A program made the position numbers and the translations under genes. DNA of 64,000 bases from Rothia santali. GTDB lineage: Bacteria; Actinomycetota; Actinomycetes; Actinomycetales; Micrococcaceae. The DNA lies in contig NZ_JANAFB010000004.1 of NCBI RefSeq assembly GCF_024199905.1, forward strand, positions 1 to 64,000, in the 5' to 3' direction. Each line of letters begins with the position of its first letter. Position 1 is the stretch's first letter. The notes under the pieces are model-generated. The model was not told the origin of the DNA. It saw nothing but the letters and a program-made list of their open reading frames with translations, and did no database searches. Shown here in pieces: positions 17,267 through 25,168 of this stretch.

Positions 17267-18658
17267 ATGGGCCCGGACACGGAACGGGTGAGCACTGGAC
17301 CGACCCGGAGAGGTACGGCGGGGCCGCGGACCTGCTCGCGGCCGCGCGCGACGCCGCGGCGCAGCGGCTCCGCGCCGCTCGGCGGGTCCGTTGGGGGCGG
17401 GCGCCGCGGAGCGGGCGCGGCGAGGCGGAGCGCGGGAGCCCCCGCGGGAGAAGGTTCGGCGACCGGACGGGGGGCGAGGCCAGCGGCCGGGCGGGCCGCG
17501 GGGCCGGCGATCGACCGGGCGGCTGATCCGCGGATCGAACGCCCGGCCGGCCCAGCACGCGGCGCGGTGGACGTTCCGTGGGCCGCCGCGGACCCGGCGG
17601 CGGCAGGGCAGGAGACCCCGCGCGAGCCGTGGGTGGACGCCGTCGACCTGGCGCTCGCGCTTCCCGGCAGCGTGGTGAACTCGGTGACGGCGGCCCAGAT
17701 GTACGGGCTGCGCCTGCCGGAGAGGCTGCGCGGCTACCGCATGATCCACCTCAACCGGGGCCCGGGCCGCAGCCGGATCCGCCGCGCGGGCGTCATCAGC
17801 AGGCAGTGCACCTACGGGCCGCTGGACGTGGTGCGGGCGGGCGGCGTCGTCGTCACCTCGCCGCTGCGCACGGTGCTGGACCTGACGGAGCTGCTGGACC
17901 ACGAGGAGCTGGTGTGCGTGCTCGACGGACTGCTCGAGCAGCGCGCCAGGCCGGGCGGCGCGGGCGCGGCGGGGCGGGCGTCCGGCGGGCCGAACGGGGT
18001 GACGGGCCCGGGCGGTGCCGCGAGTCGGCGGGGCTCGGGCGCAGGGGCGGGGGCGAGCGGGCGCGGAGCCGTCCGCGGCCTCGCCGGCATGCCCGCCGGC
18101 AGGCTCGCCGGCAAGTCGGCCGGTGGGTCGGCCGGTGGGTCGGCGGGCGGCCGATCCGGCGGTCCCGCCGACTGGGAGGGGCAGGGCGTCCCGGTCGGGC
18201 ACCGGCCCGTGACGCGGGCCGAGCTGGTCGAGTTCCGGAGGGCGCATCGGAGGATGCGGGGCATCAAGGCGTTCGACGCCGCCATGCGGCGCGCGCGGCC
18301 CGGCGCGGCGTCGGCGCTGCACACCCGGCTGCGGCTCGCGTGCGAGGATCACGGGATCAAGGGCCTGCACGCGGGGGCGACCATCCGCAACGCCTACGGT
18401 GAGATCGTGTTCCGCTCCGACCTCGCCGACATGGCCGACGCCGTCAGCGTCCAGGTGCGGCATCCGCGGGCGGGGGAGGCGCGGCAGCGGCAGCGGGACC
18501 AGCGGCGTCGGCGGCGCACGGAGAGCATGGGGTGGGTGGAGGTGGTGGTCGGGCACCGGGACCTCGAGCGCACGCACCGGCTCGGCACCGCGGACGTGCC
18601 GCACGCGGTGATCATGATCCGCCGCGCCATCGCCCAGCAGCGCCAGCGGGGCGAGTGA
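17267..18658 (+). CDS. AbiEi/DUF559-like protein with degenerate nuclease site
   Basis: From about base 17630 the protein follows a common actinobacterial family: an AbiEi-like half (VVNSVTAAQMYGLRLPERL, then VVVTSPLRTVLDLTELL), a hinge (RPVTRAELVEF) and a Vsr/DUF559-like half (PGAASALHTRLRLACEDHGI to GWVEVVVGHRDLE). Where relatives carry PDLA...EYDGxxH, this protein has SDLADMADAVSVQVRHP, so the usual acidic site is lost. A Gly/Ser/Ala-rich linker (about 17950-18180) separates the halves. The N terminus is doubtful: the frame starting ATG 17254 (MNVTDGPGHG, then WTDPERYGGAADLLAAARDA) looks more coding than this frame until about 17390, so a frame change between 17390 and 17520 is likely. The function is unknown. 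Confidence 0.65.
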   Translation: MGPDTERVSTGPTRRGTAGPRTCSRPRATPRRSGSAPLGGSVGGGRRGAGAARRSAGAPAGEGSATGRGARPAAGRAAGPAIDRAADPRIERPAGPARGAVDVPWAAADPAAAGQETPREPWVDAVDLALALPGSVVNSVTAAQMYGLRLPERLRGYRMIHLNRGPGRSRIRRAGVISRQCTYGPLDVVRAGGVVVTSPLRTVLDLTELLDHEELVCVLDGLLEQRARPGGAGAAGRASGGPNGVTGPGGAASRRGSGAGAGASGRGAVRGLAGMPAGRLAGKSAGGSAGGSAGGRSGGPADWEGQGVPVGHRPVTRAELVEFRRAHRRMRGIKAFDAAMRRARPGAASALHTRLRLACEDHGIKGLHAGATIRNAYGEIVFRSDLADMADAVSVQVRHPRAGEARQRQRDQRRRRRTESMGWVEVVVGHRDLERTHRLGTADVPHAVIMIRRAIAQQRQRGE

Positions 18659-18663
18659 GCGCC

Positions 18664-18744
18664 CGGCGCCCCGCGAGGACTCCGAGATGGGGCGACCGGC
18701 GCCCAGGGAGGGACGCCGGGGGCCACTCGGCGCCCCGCGAGGAC
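18664..18744. repeat. 17-bp direct repeat
   Basis: CGGCGCCCCGCGAGGAC occurs at 18664-18680 and again at 18728-18744, 64 bases apart, in the gap between convergent genes. Confidence 0.6.
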
Positions 18745-18750
18745 GCCAAT

Positions 18751-18798
18751 GCCCCCTCCACGCCGCCGTTCCACGGGGGAACGCGGCGGGGAGGGGGC
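18751..18798. terminator. Long near-perfect hairpin between convergent genes
   Basis: GCCCCCTCC at 18751-18759 and the following bases to 18772 pair with 18778-18798 in a stem of about 20 bp with a few offsets. It lies between the converging DUF559-like and CoA-binding genes and could terminate both. Confidence 0.6.
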
Positions 18799-18856
18799 AT
18801 CGGGTGGCCGAGGGCGGCGCGGAACGCGCACCCCCGCGGCGCAGCGGCGCCGGCGC

Positions 18857-19384
18857 CTACGCGCGGCGCTGACGCTTCGAGGAGATCACCCCGGTGTTGA
18901 AGCCGGAGAGGTGCAGTCCGCCGTGGAAGCGCGCGTGCTCGATCTTGATGCACCGGTCCATGACCACGCTCAGCCCCGCCTCCTCGGCGATCCGCGCGGC
19001 CTCCTCGTTCCACGAGCCCAGCTGCAGCCACAGGGTCTTGGCGCCCACGGCCACGGCCTCGCGCGCGACGTCGGGCAGGTCCTCGTCCCGGCGGAAGACG
19101 TCGACGACGTCGGGCGCCTCCGGCAGGTCCTCGAGCGAGGCGTAGACCTTCTGCCCCAGGACCTCCTTCCCCTTGGCCGCGAGGATCGGGTTCACGAAGT
19201 ACACCGTGTACGGCGAGCTCGAGAGCAGGTACGTGGACACGAAGTACGAGGCGCGCGCGGGCTTGTCGGACATGCCCACGATCGCCACGGAGCGGGTGCT
19301 GTGCAGGATGCCCAGCCGCTCGGGGGCCGAGGGCCCCGTCCAGGTGCGCACGGGCACCGGCTGCTGCGGATTGGCCTCGGCCAT
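18857..19384 (-). CDS. CoA-binding (YccU-like) Rossmann protein
   Basis: A 175-residue single-domain CoA_binding-family protein. The nucleotide-binding segment is SVAIVGMSDKPARASYFV. The family region VVDVFRRDEDLPDVAREAVAVGAKTLWLQLG and the C-terminal VVMDRCIKIEH match YccU-type proteins, whose cellular role is not established. ATG 19384 lies two bases after the metY stop, so it is almost certainly cotranscribed with metY. That pairing hints at a role in sulfur or CoA thiol metabolism, but this is inference. Confidence 0.85.
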   Translation of the reverse strand: MAEANPQQPVPVRTWTGPSAPERLGILHSTRSVAIVGMSDKPARASYFVSTYLLSSSPYTVYFVNPILAAKGKEVLGQKVYASLEDLPEAPDVVDVFRRDEDLPDVAREAVAVGAKTLWLQLGSWNEEAARIAEEAGLSVVMDRCIKIEHARFHGGLHLSGFNTGVISSKRQRRA

Positions 19385-19386
19385 GT

Positions 19387-20946
19387 CTAGCCCTCCCTCT
19401 GGTCGGCGGATGCGGCGGCGGGCGGATTCCCGGCGTCGGACGCAACGGGCGAGCCCGCGCCGGCGGACGCGGTGGCCGCGCTCCGGCCGGCGGACGCGGT
19501 GGCGGCGGCGCTCAGGGCCGTCCCGCCGCCCTCGACCGCCGCGTTGCCCTCGGCGCTCGCCCCGGGCGTGGCCTCCCCGGCCCCCGACGACGCGTGCGCG
19601 CCGGCCGGAGCCCCGGCCCCGGCCACGGGCTCCCCGGCCCGGTCCAGGCCGGTCGCCGCGACGAGCGCCTGGTCCAGGTCCCACAGGATGTCCTCGGGGT
19701 CCTCGAGGCCCACCGAGATCCGGATCAGGTCCTCGTTCACCCCGCCCGCGGCGAGCTGCTCGGCGGTGAGCTGCTGGTGCGTCGTCGACGCCGGGTGCAG
19801 CACCAGGGTGCGGGCGTCGCCGATGTTGGCCAGGTGGCTCGCGAGCTGCAGCGACCCGATGAACCGCTCGCCGACCGCGCGGCCGGACAGCTCCCCGGCG
19901 CCCGCGACGCCGAAGCTGAAGACCGAGCTCACGCCCAGCGGCAGGTACTTCCGCCCCCGCTCGTAGTGCGGGTGGTCGGCCAGGCCGGAGTGGTTGACGT
20001 AGGCGATGCGCGGGTCCGCCATGAGCCAGGACACGACCTCGGAGGCGTTGGCCAGGTGGGCGTCCATGCGCTGGGGCAGGGTCTCGACCCCCTGCAGCAG
20101 CTGGAACGCCGACTGCGGCGCGAGTGAGGGCCCGATGTCGCGCAGCTGCTCCGAGCGCAGCTTGGTCAGGAATCCGTACTCGCCGAAGTTCCCCCACCAG
20201 GAGACGCCGTTGTAGGAGGGCACCGGCTCGGTCATCGAGGGGAAGTTGCCGTTGCCCCAGTCGAAGCGGCCGGACTCGACGACGACGCCGCCCAGCGTCG
20301 TCCCGTGCCCGCCCAGGAACTTGGTGGCCGAGTGGATGACGATGTCGGCGCCGTGCTCCATGGGACGGATCAGGTACGGCGTCGAGATCGTGGCGTCCAC
20401 GACCAGCGGGATGCCGGCCTCGTGCGCGACCTCGGCGAGGCCCTCCAGGTCCGCGACCTGGCAGGACGGGTTGGAGACGACCTCGGTGTAGATGGCCTTG
20501 GTGTTGGGGCGCAGGGCCTCCTTGAACGCCTGGGCGTCCATCGAGTCCACGAAGGTGGTCTCGACGCCGAAGCGGCGCAGCGTCACGTCCAGCTGGGTGA
20601 CCGTGCCGCCGTAGAGCTGGGAGGATGAGACGATGTGGTCCCCGGCCTGGGTCAGCGCGGCGAAGGTGATGAACTCGGCGGCCATGCCGGAGGCGGTCGC
20701 GACCGCGCCGATCCCGCCCTCGAGCGAGGCCACGCGCTCCTCGAACGCGGAGACGGTCGGGTTGCCCAGGCGGGAGTAGATGTTGCCGTACTTCTGCAGG
20801 GCGAAGAGGTTGGCGGCGTCGTCGGCGTCCTTGAAGACGAACGAGGTGGTCTGGTAGATCGGCACCGCGCGGGCCCCGTGCTCGGCGTCGGGGGTCCCGC
20901 CCGCGTGCAGCGCCCGGGTGCGGAATCCGAAGGTGTGTTCAGCCAT
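19387..20946 (-). CDS. metY: O-acetylhomoserine aminocarboxypropyltransferase (sulfhydrylase)
   Basis: A 519-residue PLP enzyme of the Cys/Met metabolism family. It makes homocysteine from O-acetylhomoserine and sulfide. The opening FGFRTRALHAGGTPD, the Tyr-rich YGNIYSRLGNPT motif and the PLP lysine in HSATKFLGGHG are all present. The normal fold ends near ALVAATG; an extra tail of about 85 residues, almost all Ala/Gly/Ser/Glu, follows. ATG 20946 is preceded by GAAGGA. The 5' region on the minus strand has small GC-rich hairpins; I could not match a SAM riboswitch by eye. Confidence 0.93.
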   Translation of the reverse strand: MAEHTFGFRTRALHAGGTPDAEHGARAVPIYQTTSFVFKDADDAANLFALQKYGNIYSRLGNPTVSAFEERVASLEGGIGAVATASGMAAEFITFAALTQAGDHIVSSSQLYGGTVTQLDVTLRRFGVETTFVDSMDAQAFKEALRPNTKAIYTEVVSNPSCQVADLEGLAEVAHEAGIPLVVDATISTPYLIRPMEHGADIVIHSATKFLGGHGTTLGGVVVESGRFDWGNGNFPSMTEPVPSYNGVSWWGNFGEYGFLTKLRSEQLRDIGPSLAPQSAFQLLQGVETLPQRMDAHLANASEVVSWLMADPRIAYVNHSGLADHPHYERGRKYLPLGVSSVFSFGVAGAGELSGRAVGERFIGSLQLASHLANIGDARTLVLHPASTTHQQLTAEQLAAGGVNEDLIRISVGLEDPEDILWDLDQALVAATGLDRAGEPVAGAGAPAGAHASSGAGEATPGASAEGNAAVEGGGTALSAAATASAGRSAATASAGAGSPVASDAGNPPAAASADQREG

Positions 20947-21165
20947 GCGAATCCTTCACAGAAGAGGGGATGGTCCACCCCTTATCGTCCGGCGCGGGGG
21001 TGCCCCGGCGCAACTGCGCCTCACGTTTCGGGTGACAGGGGCCCGCCGGCGGGGTCCCGGCCGACGACGCGGCGCCGGCGAGTTGGTCTATATCAGCAGA
21101 CTGATTATTGTGGAACATTAGAGCTCCGGCTCACACGTCACTCGCCGATCCACCCAAGGACCACT
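20947..21165. promoter_or_regulatory. Divergent metY / opuC control region
   Basis: The 219-base spacer has an A+T-rich core at about 21084-21120. It contains the inverted repeat ATCAG-CAGA-CTGAT (21092-21105) about 60 bases before the opuCB start. TTGGTC (21083-21088) and the GATTATT region downstream are possible promoter elements, with the repeat in the spacer where a repressor would block access. Both functions are inference. Confidence 0.4.
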
Positions 21166-21807
21166 ATGAGCGCATTCTTCGCCGAGCGGTGGGAGCAGAT
21201 CCTGTCCGCCAGCTGGCAGCATTTCAGCCTGGTGGTGCAGTGCCTGATCCTCGCCACCGTCATCGCGATCCTGCTGGCGGCCCTGTGCTACCGCAGCCGC
21301 GGACTGACCTCCGCGGCCAACAACGTCTCCGCCGTCGGCCTGACCATCCCGTCCTTCGCGCTCATCGGCCTGCTGATCATCCCGTTCGGGTTCGGCGTGC
21401 TGCCCGCCGTGATCGTCGTCGTCTTCTTCGCCGTGCTGCCGATCCTGCGCAACGCGGTGGTGGGGCTGGCCGGGGTCGACGCCGCCACGATCGAGGCCGC
21501 ACGCGGCATCGGCATGAGCCGGGCCCGCACCTTCTTCCGCGTCGAGCTGCCGCTCGCCTGGCCCGTGATCCTCGCCGGGATGCGGGTCTCGGCGCAGATG
21601 ACCATGGGCATCGCCGCCGTGGCCGCCTACGTGCTGGGCCCCGGGCTCGGTAATTACATCTTCTCCGGCCTCTCCCGCCTGGGCGGGGCCAACTCGCTGG
21701 AGTCAGTGGCCGTCGGCGTCATCGCCGTCGTCATCCTGGCGCAAATACTCGACGCGGTCCTCGTCATCATCGGCCGCCTGACCACTTCAAGGGGAATCCG
21801 TGTCTGA
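21166..21807 (+). CDS. opuCB: OpuC-type osmoprotectant ABC transporter permease (first)
   Basis: A 213-residue inner-membrane permease with about five to six segments and the EAA loop EAARGIGMSRARTFFRVELPL that docks on the ATPase. Proteins of this type import glycine betaine, choline or carnitine, usually under osmotic stress. ATG 21166 follows an AAGGA site. Its 3' end overlaps the ATPase start by eight bases. It heads the operon permease, ATPase, permease, binding protein, binding protein. Confidence 0.93.
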   Translation: MSAFFAERWEQILSASWQHFSLVVQCLILATVIAILLAALCYRSRGLTSAANNVSAVGLTIPSFALIGLLIIPFGFGVLPAVIVVVFFAVLPILRNAVVGLAGVDAATIEAARGIGMSRARTFFRVELPLAWPVILAGMRVSAQMTMGIAAVAAYVLGPGLGNYIFSGLSRLGGANSLESVAVGVIAVVILAQILDAVLVIIGRLTTSRGIRV

Positions 21808-23314
21808 GCACACCGACCAGCCGTCCACCGGCGCCGCGATCCTGATCGAGAACGTCACCAAGCGGTACGGCGGCGGGAAGAAGCCGGCCGTGGACCAGCT
21901 GACCCTCGAGATCCCCGCCGGTCAGATCGTCATGTTCGTGGGCCCCTCGGGCTGCGGCAAGACCACGACGCTGAAGATGATCAACCGCCTGATCGAGCCC
22001 ACCGAGGGCCGGCTCATCATCAACGGCGAGGACGTCACCGACATCAACGGCGACAAGCTGCGCCGCAAGATCGGCTACGTGATCCAGGCCGGCGGCCTGC
22101 TGCCGCACCTGACGGTCGCGGCCAACATCGGGCTCGTCCCGAAGATGCTCGGCTGGGACAAGGCCCGCATCGCGGCCCGCGTCGACGAGCTGCTGGACCT
22201 GGTCTCCCTCGACGTCGAGACCTACCGGGACCGCTACCCCAAGGAGCTCTCCGGCGGGCAGCAGCAGCGCGTCGGGGTGGCCCGCGCGCTCGCCGCCGAC
22301 CCGCCCGTGCTCCTCATGGACGAGCCGTTCGGCGCGGTGGACCCCATCACCCGCCAGCGCCTGCAGGACGAGCTGATCAACATCCAGTCGGAGCTGCACA
22401 AGACCATCGTCTGCGTGACCCACGACTTCGACGAGGCCGTGAAGCTCGGCGACTGGATCGCCGTCTTCGACGAGGGCGCCCGGATCGTCCAGTACGACAC
22501 CCCCGAGCAGATCCTCGCCAACCCCGCCAACGAGTTCGTCGAGAACTTCATCGGCTCCGGGGCCGGGCTCAAGCAGCTGAACTTCGCCCGGGTCGCCGAC
22601 GCCGAGCTGCGCCCCGGCGTCATCGGCCGGCCGGACCAGACGCCGGAGGAGGTGCTCAAGCTCGTGCAGCTGGCCGAGCGCCGCAACGCCGTGATCCTCG
22701 ACGAGCGCGACCGCCCGCTGGCCTGGCTCTCCCGGGAGCAGCTGAGTCGGATGGACCGCCTGCCGCGCGAGCGCGACGAGGACCTGCCGCTCGTCAACAT
22801 CCGCTCCACGCTCAACGACGCCCTCGACTCGATGCTCCAGGCGAGCACCGGCTCGGCGATCGTGGTCGGCCACCGGGACCAGTTCCAGGGGCTGATCTCG
22901 GTGGAGACGGTTATGAACGCCATCCGCGAGCTCCGGGACACCGCGGCGCAGCGCGAGGCGCCGGTGGGCAACAACACCGGCCAGATCCCCCGCGTCGAGG
23001 GCCACGGCCGCGACGACGCCGCGGACCGCGAGCCCCGGGAGGGCGCCGCCGGGTCCTCCGCGGCACCGGCCGACGCCGACACCGAGCGCGAGGGTGCCCA
23101 GCGCGCCGCCGCGGACCGTTCTTCCGGGGCCGACGCCGACGCCGACGCCGAGCGCGAGGACCCAGCCCGCACCGCCGACGACGCCGCCCGCCCGGCGTCG
23201 GCCTCCGCCGAGCCCGAGACCACCTCCGGGACCCCCTGGGCGGGCACCCGCCCCGAGCAGGCCCGCCCGGAGAGCGGCGTCGAGAACCCCGACCGCCCGG
23301 AGGGACGCCCGTGA
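21800..23314 (+). CDS. opuCA: OpuC-type osmoprotectant ABC transporter ATP-binding protein
   Basis: A 504-residue ATPase. Walker A is GPSGCGKTTTLK, the signature LSGGQQQRVGVARAL, and Walker B VLLMDEPFGAVDP. Two CBS-like segments follow (about residues 270-375, ending FQGLISVETVMNAIREL); in related OpuA/OpuC proteins these sense ionic strength. After residue 390 comes a tail of about 110 residues rich in Ala, Glu, Asp, Arg and Pro that I would not expect in relatives. GTG 21800 follows AAGGGGAAT. The stop overlaps the second permease start (GTGA). Confidence 0.94.
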   Translation: MSEHTDQPSTGAAILIENVTKRYGGGKKPAVDQLTLEIPAGQIVMFVGPSGCGKTTTLKMINRLIEPTEGRLIINGEDVTDINGDKLRRKIGYVIQAGGLLPHLTVAANIGLVPKMLGWDKARIAARVDELLDLVSLDVETYRDRYPKELSGGQQQRVGVARALAADPPVLLMDEPFGAVDPITRQRLQDELINIQSELHKTIVCVTHDFDEAVKLGDWIAVFDEGARIVQYDTPEQILANPANEFVENFIGSGAGLKQLNFARVADAELRPGVIGRPDQTPEEVLKLVQLAERRNAVILDERDRPLAWLSREQLSRMDRLPRERDEDLPLVNIRSTLNDALDSMLQASTGSAIVVGHRDQFQGLISVETVMNAIRELRDTAAQREAPVGNNTGQIPRVEGHGRDDAADREPREGAAGSSAAPADADTEREGAQRAAADRSSGADADADAEREDPARTADDAARPASASAEPETTSGTPWAGTRPEQARPESGVENPDRPEGRP

Positions 23315-24072
23315 GCACCGCAACCGACAGCGCATCGCTGGACACCGGCCGACGCCGCTGGGTCGGCCTGGTGGTCCAGCCCCTCGTGATCGCCGCGGCC
23401 CTGGCCGCCATCGCCCTGTGGATCCGCGGCGCGGACCTGACCGAGACCGAGCGCGTGACCCTGAGCGTGTCCTACCTGTGGGACCTCACGCTGGAGCACC
23501 TCAAGCTGACCGTGGTCGCGGCCGTCATCGTGCTGCTGCTGGCCATCCCGCTCGGGATCCTGCTGACCCGCGGCGCGTTCCGCCGGTACACGACGCCGGT
23601 CATGGCGATCGCCAACATCGGCCAGTCGGCGCCGGCCATCGGACTCGTCGTGCTCTTCGCGTTCTGGCTGGGCTTCGGGTTCGAGGCCACCGTCGTCGCG
23701 CTCATCCTCTACGCCTTCCTGCCCGTGCTCGGGAACACGATCGTGGGCCTGCGCGGCGTCGACGGCCGGCTCATCGAGGCCGGGCGCGGGATGGGCATGA
23801 GCGCGGCCGCCGTCCTGTTCAAGATCGAGCTGCCCCTGGCCATCCCGGTCATGCTCGCCGGCATCCGCACCGCCCTGGTGCTGCTGGTCGGCACGGCCAC
23901 GCTGGGGGCGTTCATCGACGGCGGCGGGCTCGGCCTGCTCATCACCACCGGCGTGAACCTCGCCCTGGACTCGGTGCTGGTCACCGGCTCCCTGCTCGTG
24001 GCGCTGCTCGCGCTCACCATCGACTGGCTGGCCCGGCTCTTCGAGCAGGTCGCCCGGCCGAAGGGACTGTAG
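23311..24072 (+). CDS. opuCD: OpuC-type osmoprotectant ABC transporter permease (second)
   Basis: A 253-residue permease with an extra N-terminal membrane segment (LVVQPLVIAAALAAIALWI) and the EAA loop EAGRGMGMSAAAVLFKIELPL. It is homologous to the first permease, so the transporter is probably a heterodimeric channel on an OpuCA dimer. GTG 23311 overlaps the ATPase stop. The first binding-protein gene begins 44 bases on. Confidence 0.93.
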   Translation: MSTATDSASLDTGRRRWVGLVVQPLVIAAALAAIALWIRGADLTETERVTLSVSYLWDLTLEHLKLTVVAAVIVLLLAIPLGILLTRGAFRRYTTPVMAIANIGQSAPAIGLVVLFAFWLGFGFEATVVALILYAFLPVLGNTIVGLRGVDGRLIEAGRGMGMSAAAVLFKIELPLAIPVMLAGIRTALVLLVGTATLGAFIDGGGLGLLITTGVNLALDSVLVTGSLLVALLALTIDWLARLFEQVARPKGL

Positions 24073-24115
24073 GACCGTCCGTCGCACCGCCGCGCCCGAG
24101 GAGGCCGTGAGAACC

Positions 24116-25105
24116 ATGTTCAGCAGAAAGCACACCCGAGCGGCGGCGCTCGGCGTCGTCGGGATCTTCGCCCTGGCCGGCTGCGGCCTGGGACCCTCCA
24201 CCTCGACGGTCCCGGCCGTGGGGCAGGGGAGCCTCGAGCCCGTGGAGGGCGCCGAGGGGCAGGAGCTGGTGGTGACGTCCAAGAACTTCACCGAGCAGAT
24301 CATCCTCGGCAAGATCGCCGTGCTGACGGCCGAGGCCGCCGGCTTCGAGCCCCAGGACATGACCAACGTCCCGGGCTCCCAGCCGGTGCGCAACCTCATG
24401 ACCAGCGGCGACGCCGACGTCACGGTCGAGTACACCGGAACCGCCTGGCTGACCTACATGGGCCACGAGCAGGGCATCCCGGACCAGCAGGAGCAGTGGC
24501 AGGCGGTCCACGACGAGGACCTCGGCAACGGCCTGACCTGGGGTGCCCCGGGGACGCTGAACAACACCTACGCGCTCGCGGTCCGGCAGGAGTACGCGGA
24601 GGCCAACGGCATCACCGAGCTCTCCGACCTGGCCCGCGTGCCCGTGGAGGACCGCACCATCTGCGTGGAGTCCGAGTTCAACTCCCGCAGCGACGGGCTG
24701 AACCCGATGCTCAGCGCCTACGGCCTGGAGCGCGGCGCGGCCGACGGCGTCCCGGACTCCAACATCGCGATCCTCGACACCGGCACCGTCTACACAGCGA
24801 CCGCCGGCGGGGACACCTGCAACTTCGGCGAGGTGTTCACCACCGACGGCCGCATCGACTCGCTGAACCTCACCGTCCTCGAGGACGACCGCAACTTCTT
24901 CCCCGCCTACAACGCCTCCCCGGTGTTCAACACCGAGTTCCTGGACCGCTACCCGGAGCTCGAGGACCGCTACGACGAGGTCGTCTCCCGCCTGACCGAC
25001 GAGAAGATGCGGGACATGAACCTCAAGGTCGACGTCGAGGGCCAGGACCCCGCCCAGGTCGCCTTCGACTGGATGGTGGGAGAGGGCCTCATCTCGGAGT
25101 CGTAG
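24116..25105 (+). CDS. opuCC: OpuC-type substrate-binding lipoprotein, copy 1
   Basis: A 329-residue protein with lipobox LAGC, so anchored outside the membrane. The type-II binding-protein opening VVTSKNFTEQIILGKI and the VTVEYTGTAWLTYMGH segment are typical of ProX/OpuCC proteins that bind quaternary ammonium compounds. I prefer ATG 24116 because GAGGAGG (24098-24104) sits 11 bases upstream; GTG 24107 is only two bases from that site. It is a close paralogue of the next gene. A 10-bp hairpin separates the two. Confidence 0.92.
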   Translation: MFSRKHTRAAALGVVGIFALAGCGLGPSTSTVPAVGQGSLEPVEGAEGQELVVTSKNFTEQIILGKIAVLTAEAAGFEPQDMTNVPGSQPVRNLMTSGDADVTVEYTGTAWLTYMGHEQGIPDQQEQWQAVHDEDLGNGLTWGAPGTLNNTYALAVRQEYAEANGITELSDLARVPVEDRTICVESEFNSRSDGLNPMLSAYGLERGAADGVPDSNIAILDTGTVYTATAGGDTCNFGEVFTTDGRIDSLNLTVLEDDRNFFPAYNASPVFNTEFLDRYPELEDRYDEVVSRLTDEKMRDMNLKVDVEGQDPAQVAFDWMVGEGLISES

Positions 25106-25113
25106 GACTCCCC

Positions 25114-25136
25114 CCGGGGCGGCTGGGCCGCCCCGG
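25114..25136 (+). terminator. Hairpin between the two binding-protein genes
   Basis: A perfect 10-bp stem, CCGGGGCGGC with GCCGCCCCGG and a TGG loop, starts eight bases after the first opuCC stop and ends 32 bases before the second start. It may partially terminate or protect the upstream message, setting the ratio of the two proteins. No T run is present. Confidence 0.6.
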
Positions 25137-25168
25137 TTCACCACTCGAGCAGCACCAAGGAAAGCACG

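Noticed and set aside
20947..21120. SAM-type riboswitch in front of metY
   Set aside because: There are small hairpins, but I could not align a known SAM-I, SAM-II or SAM-IV core; a covariance-model search would decide.
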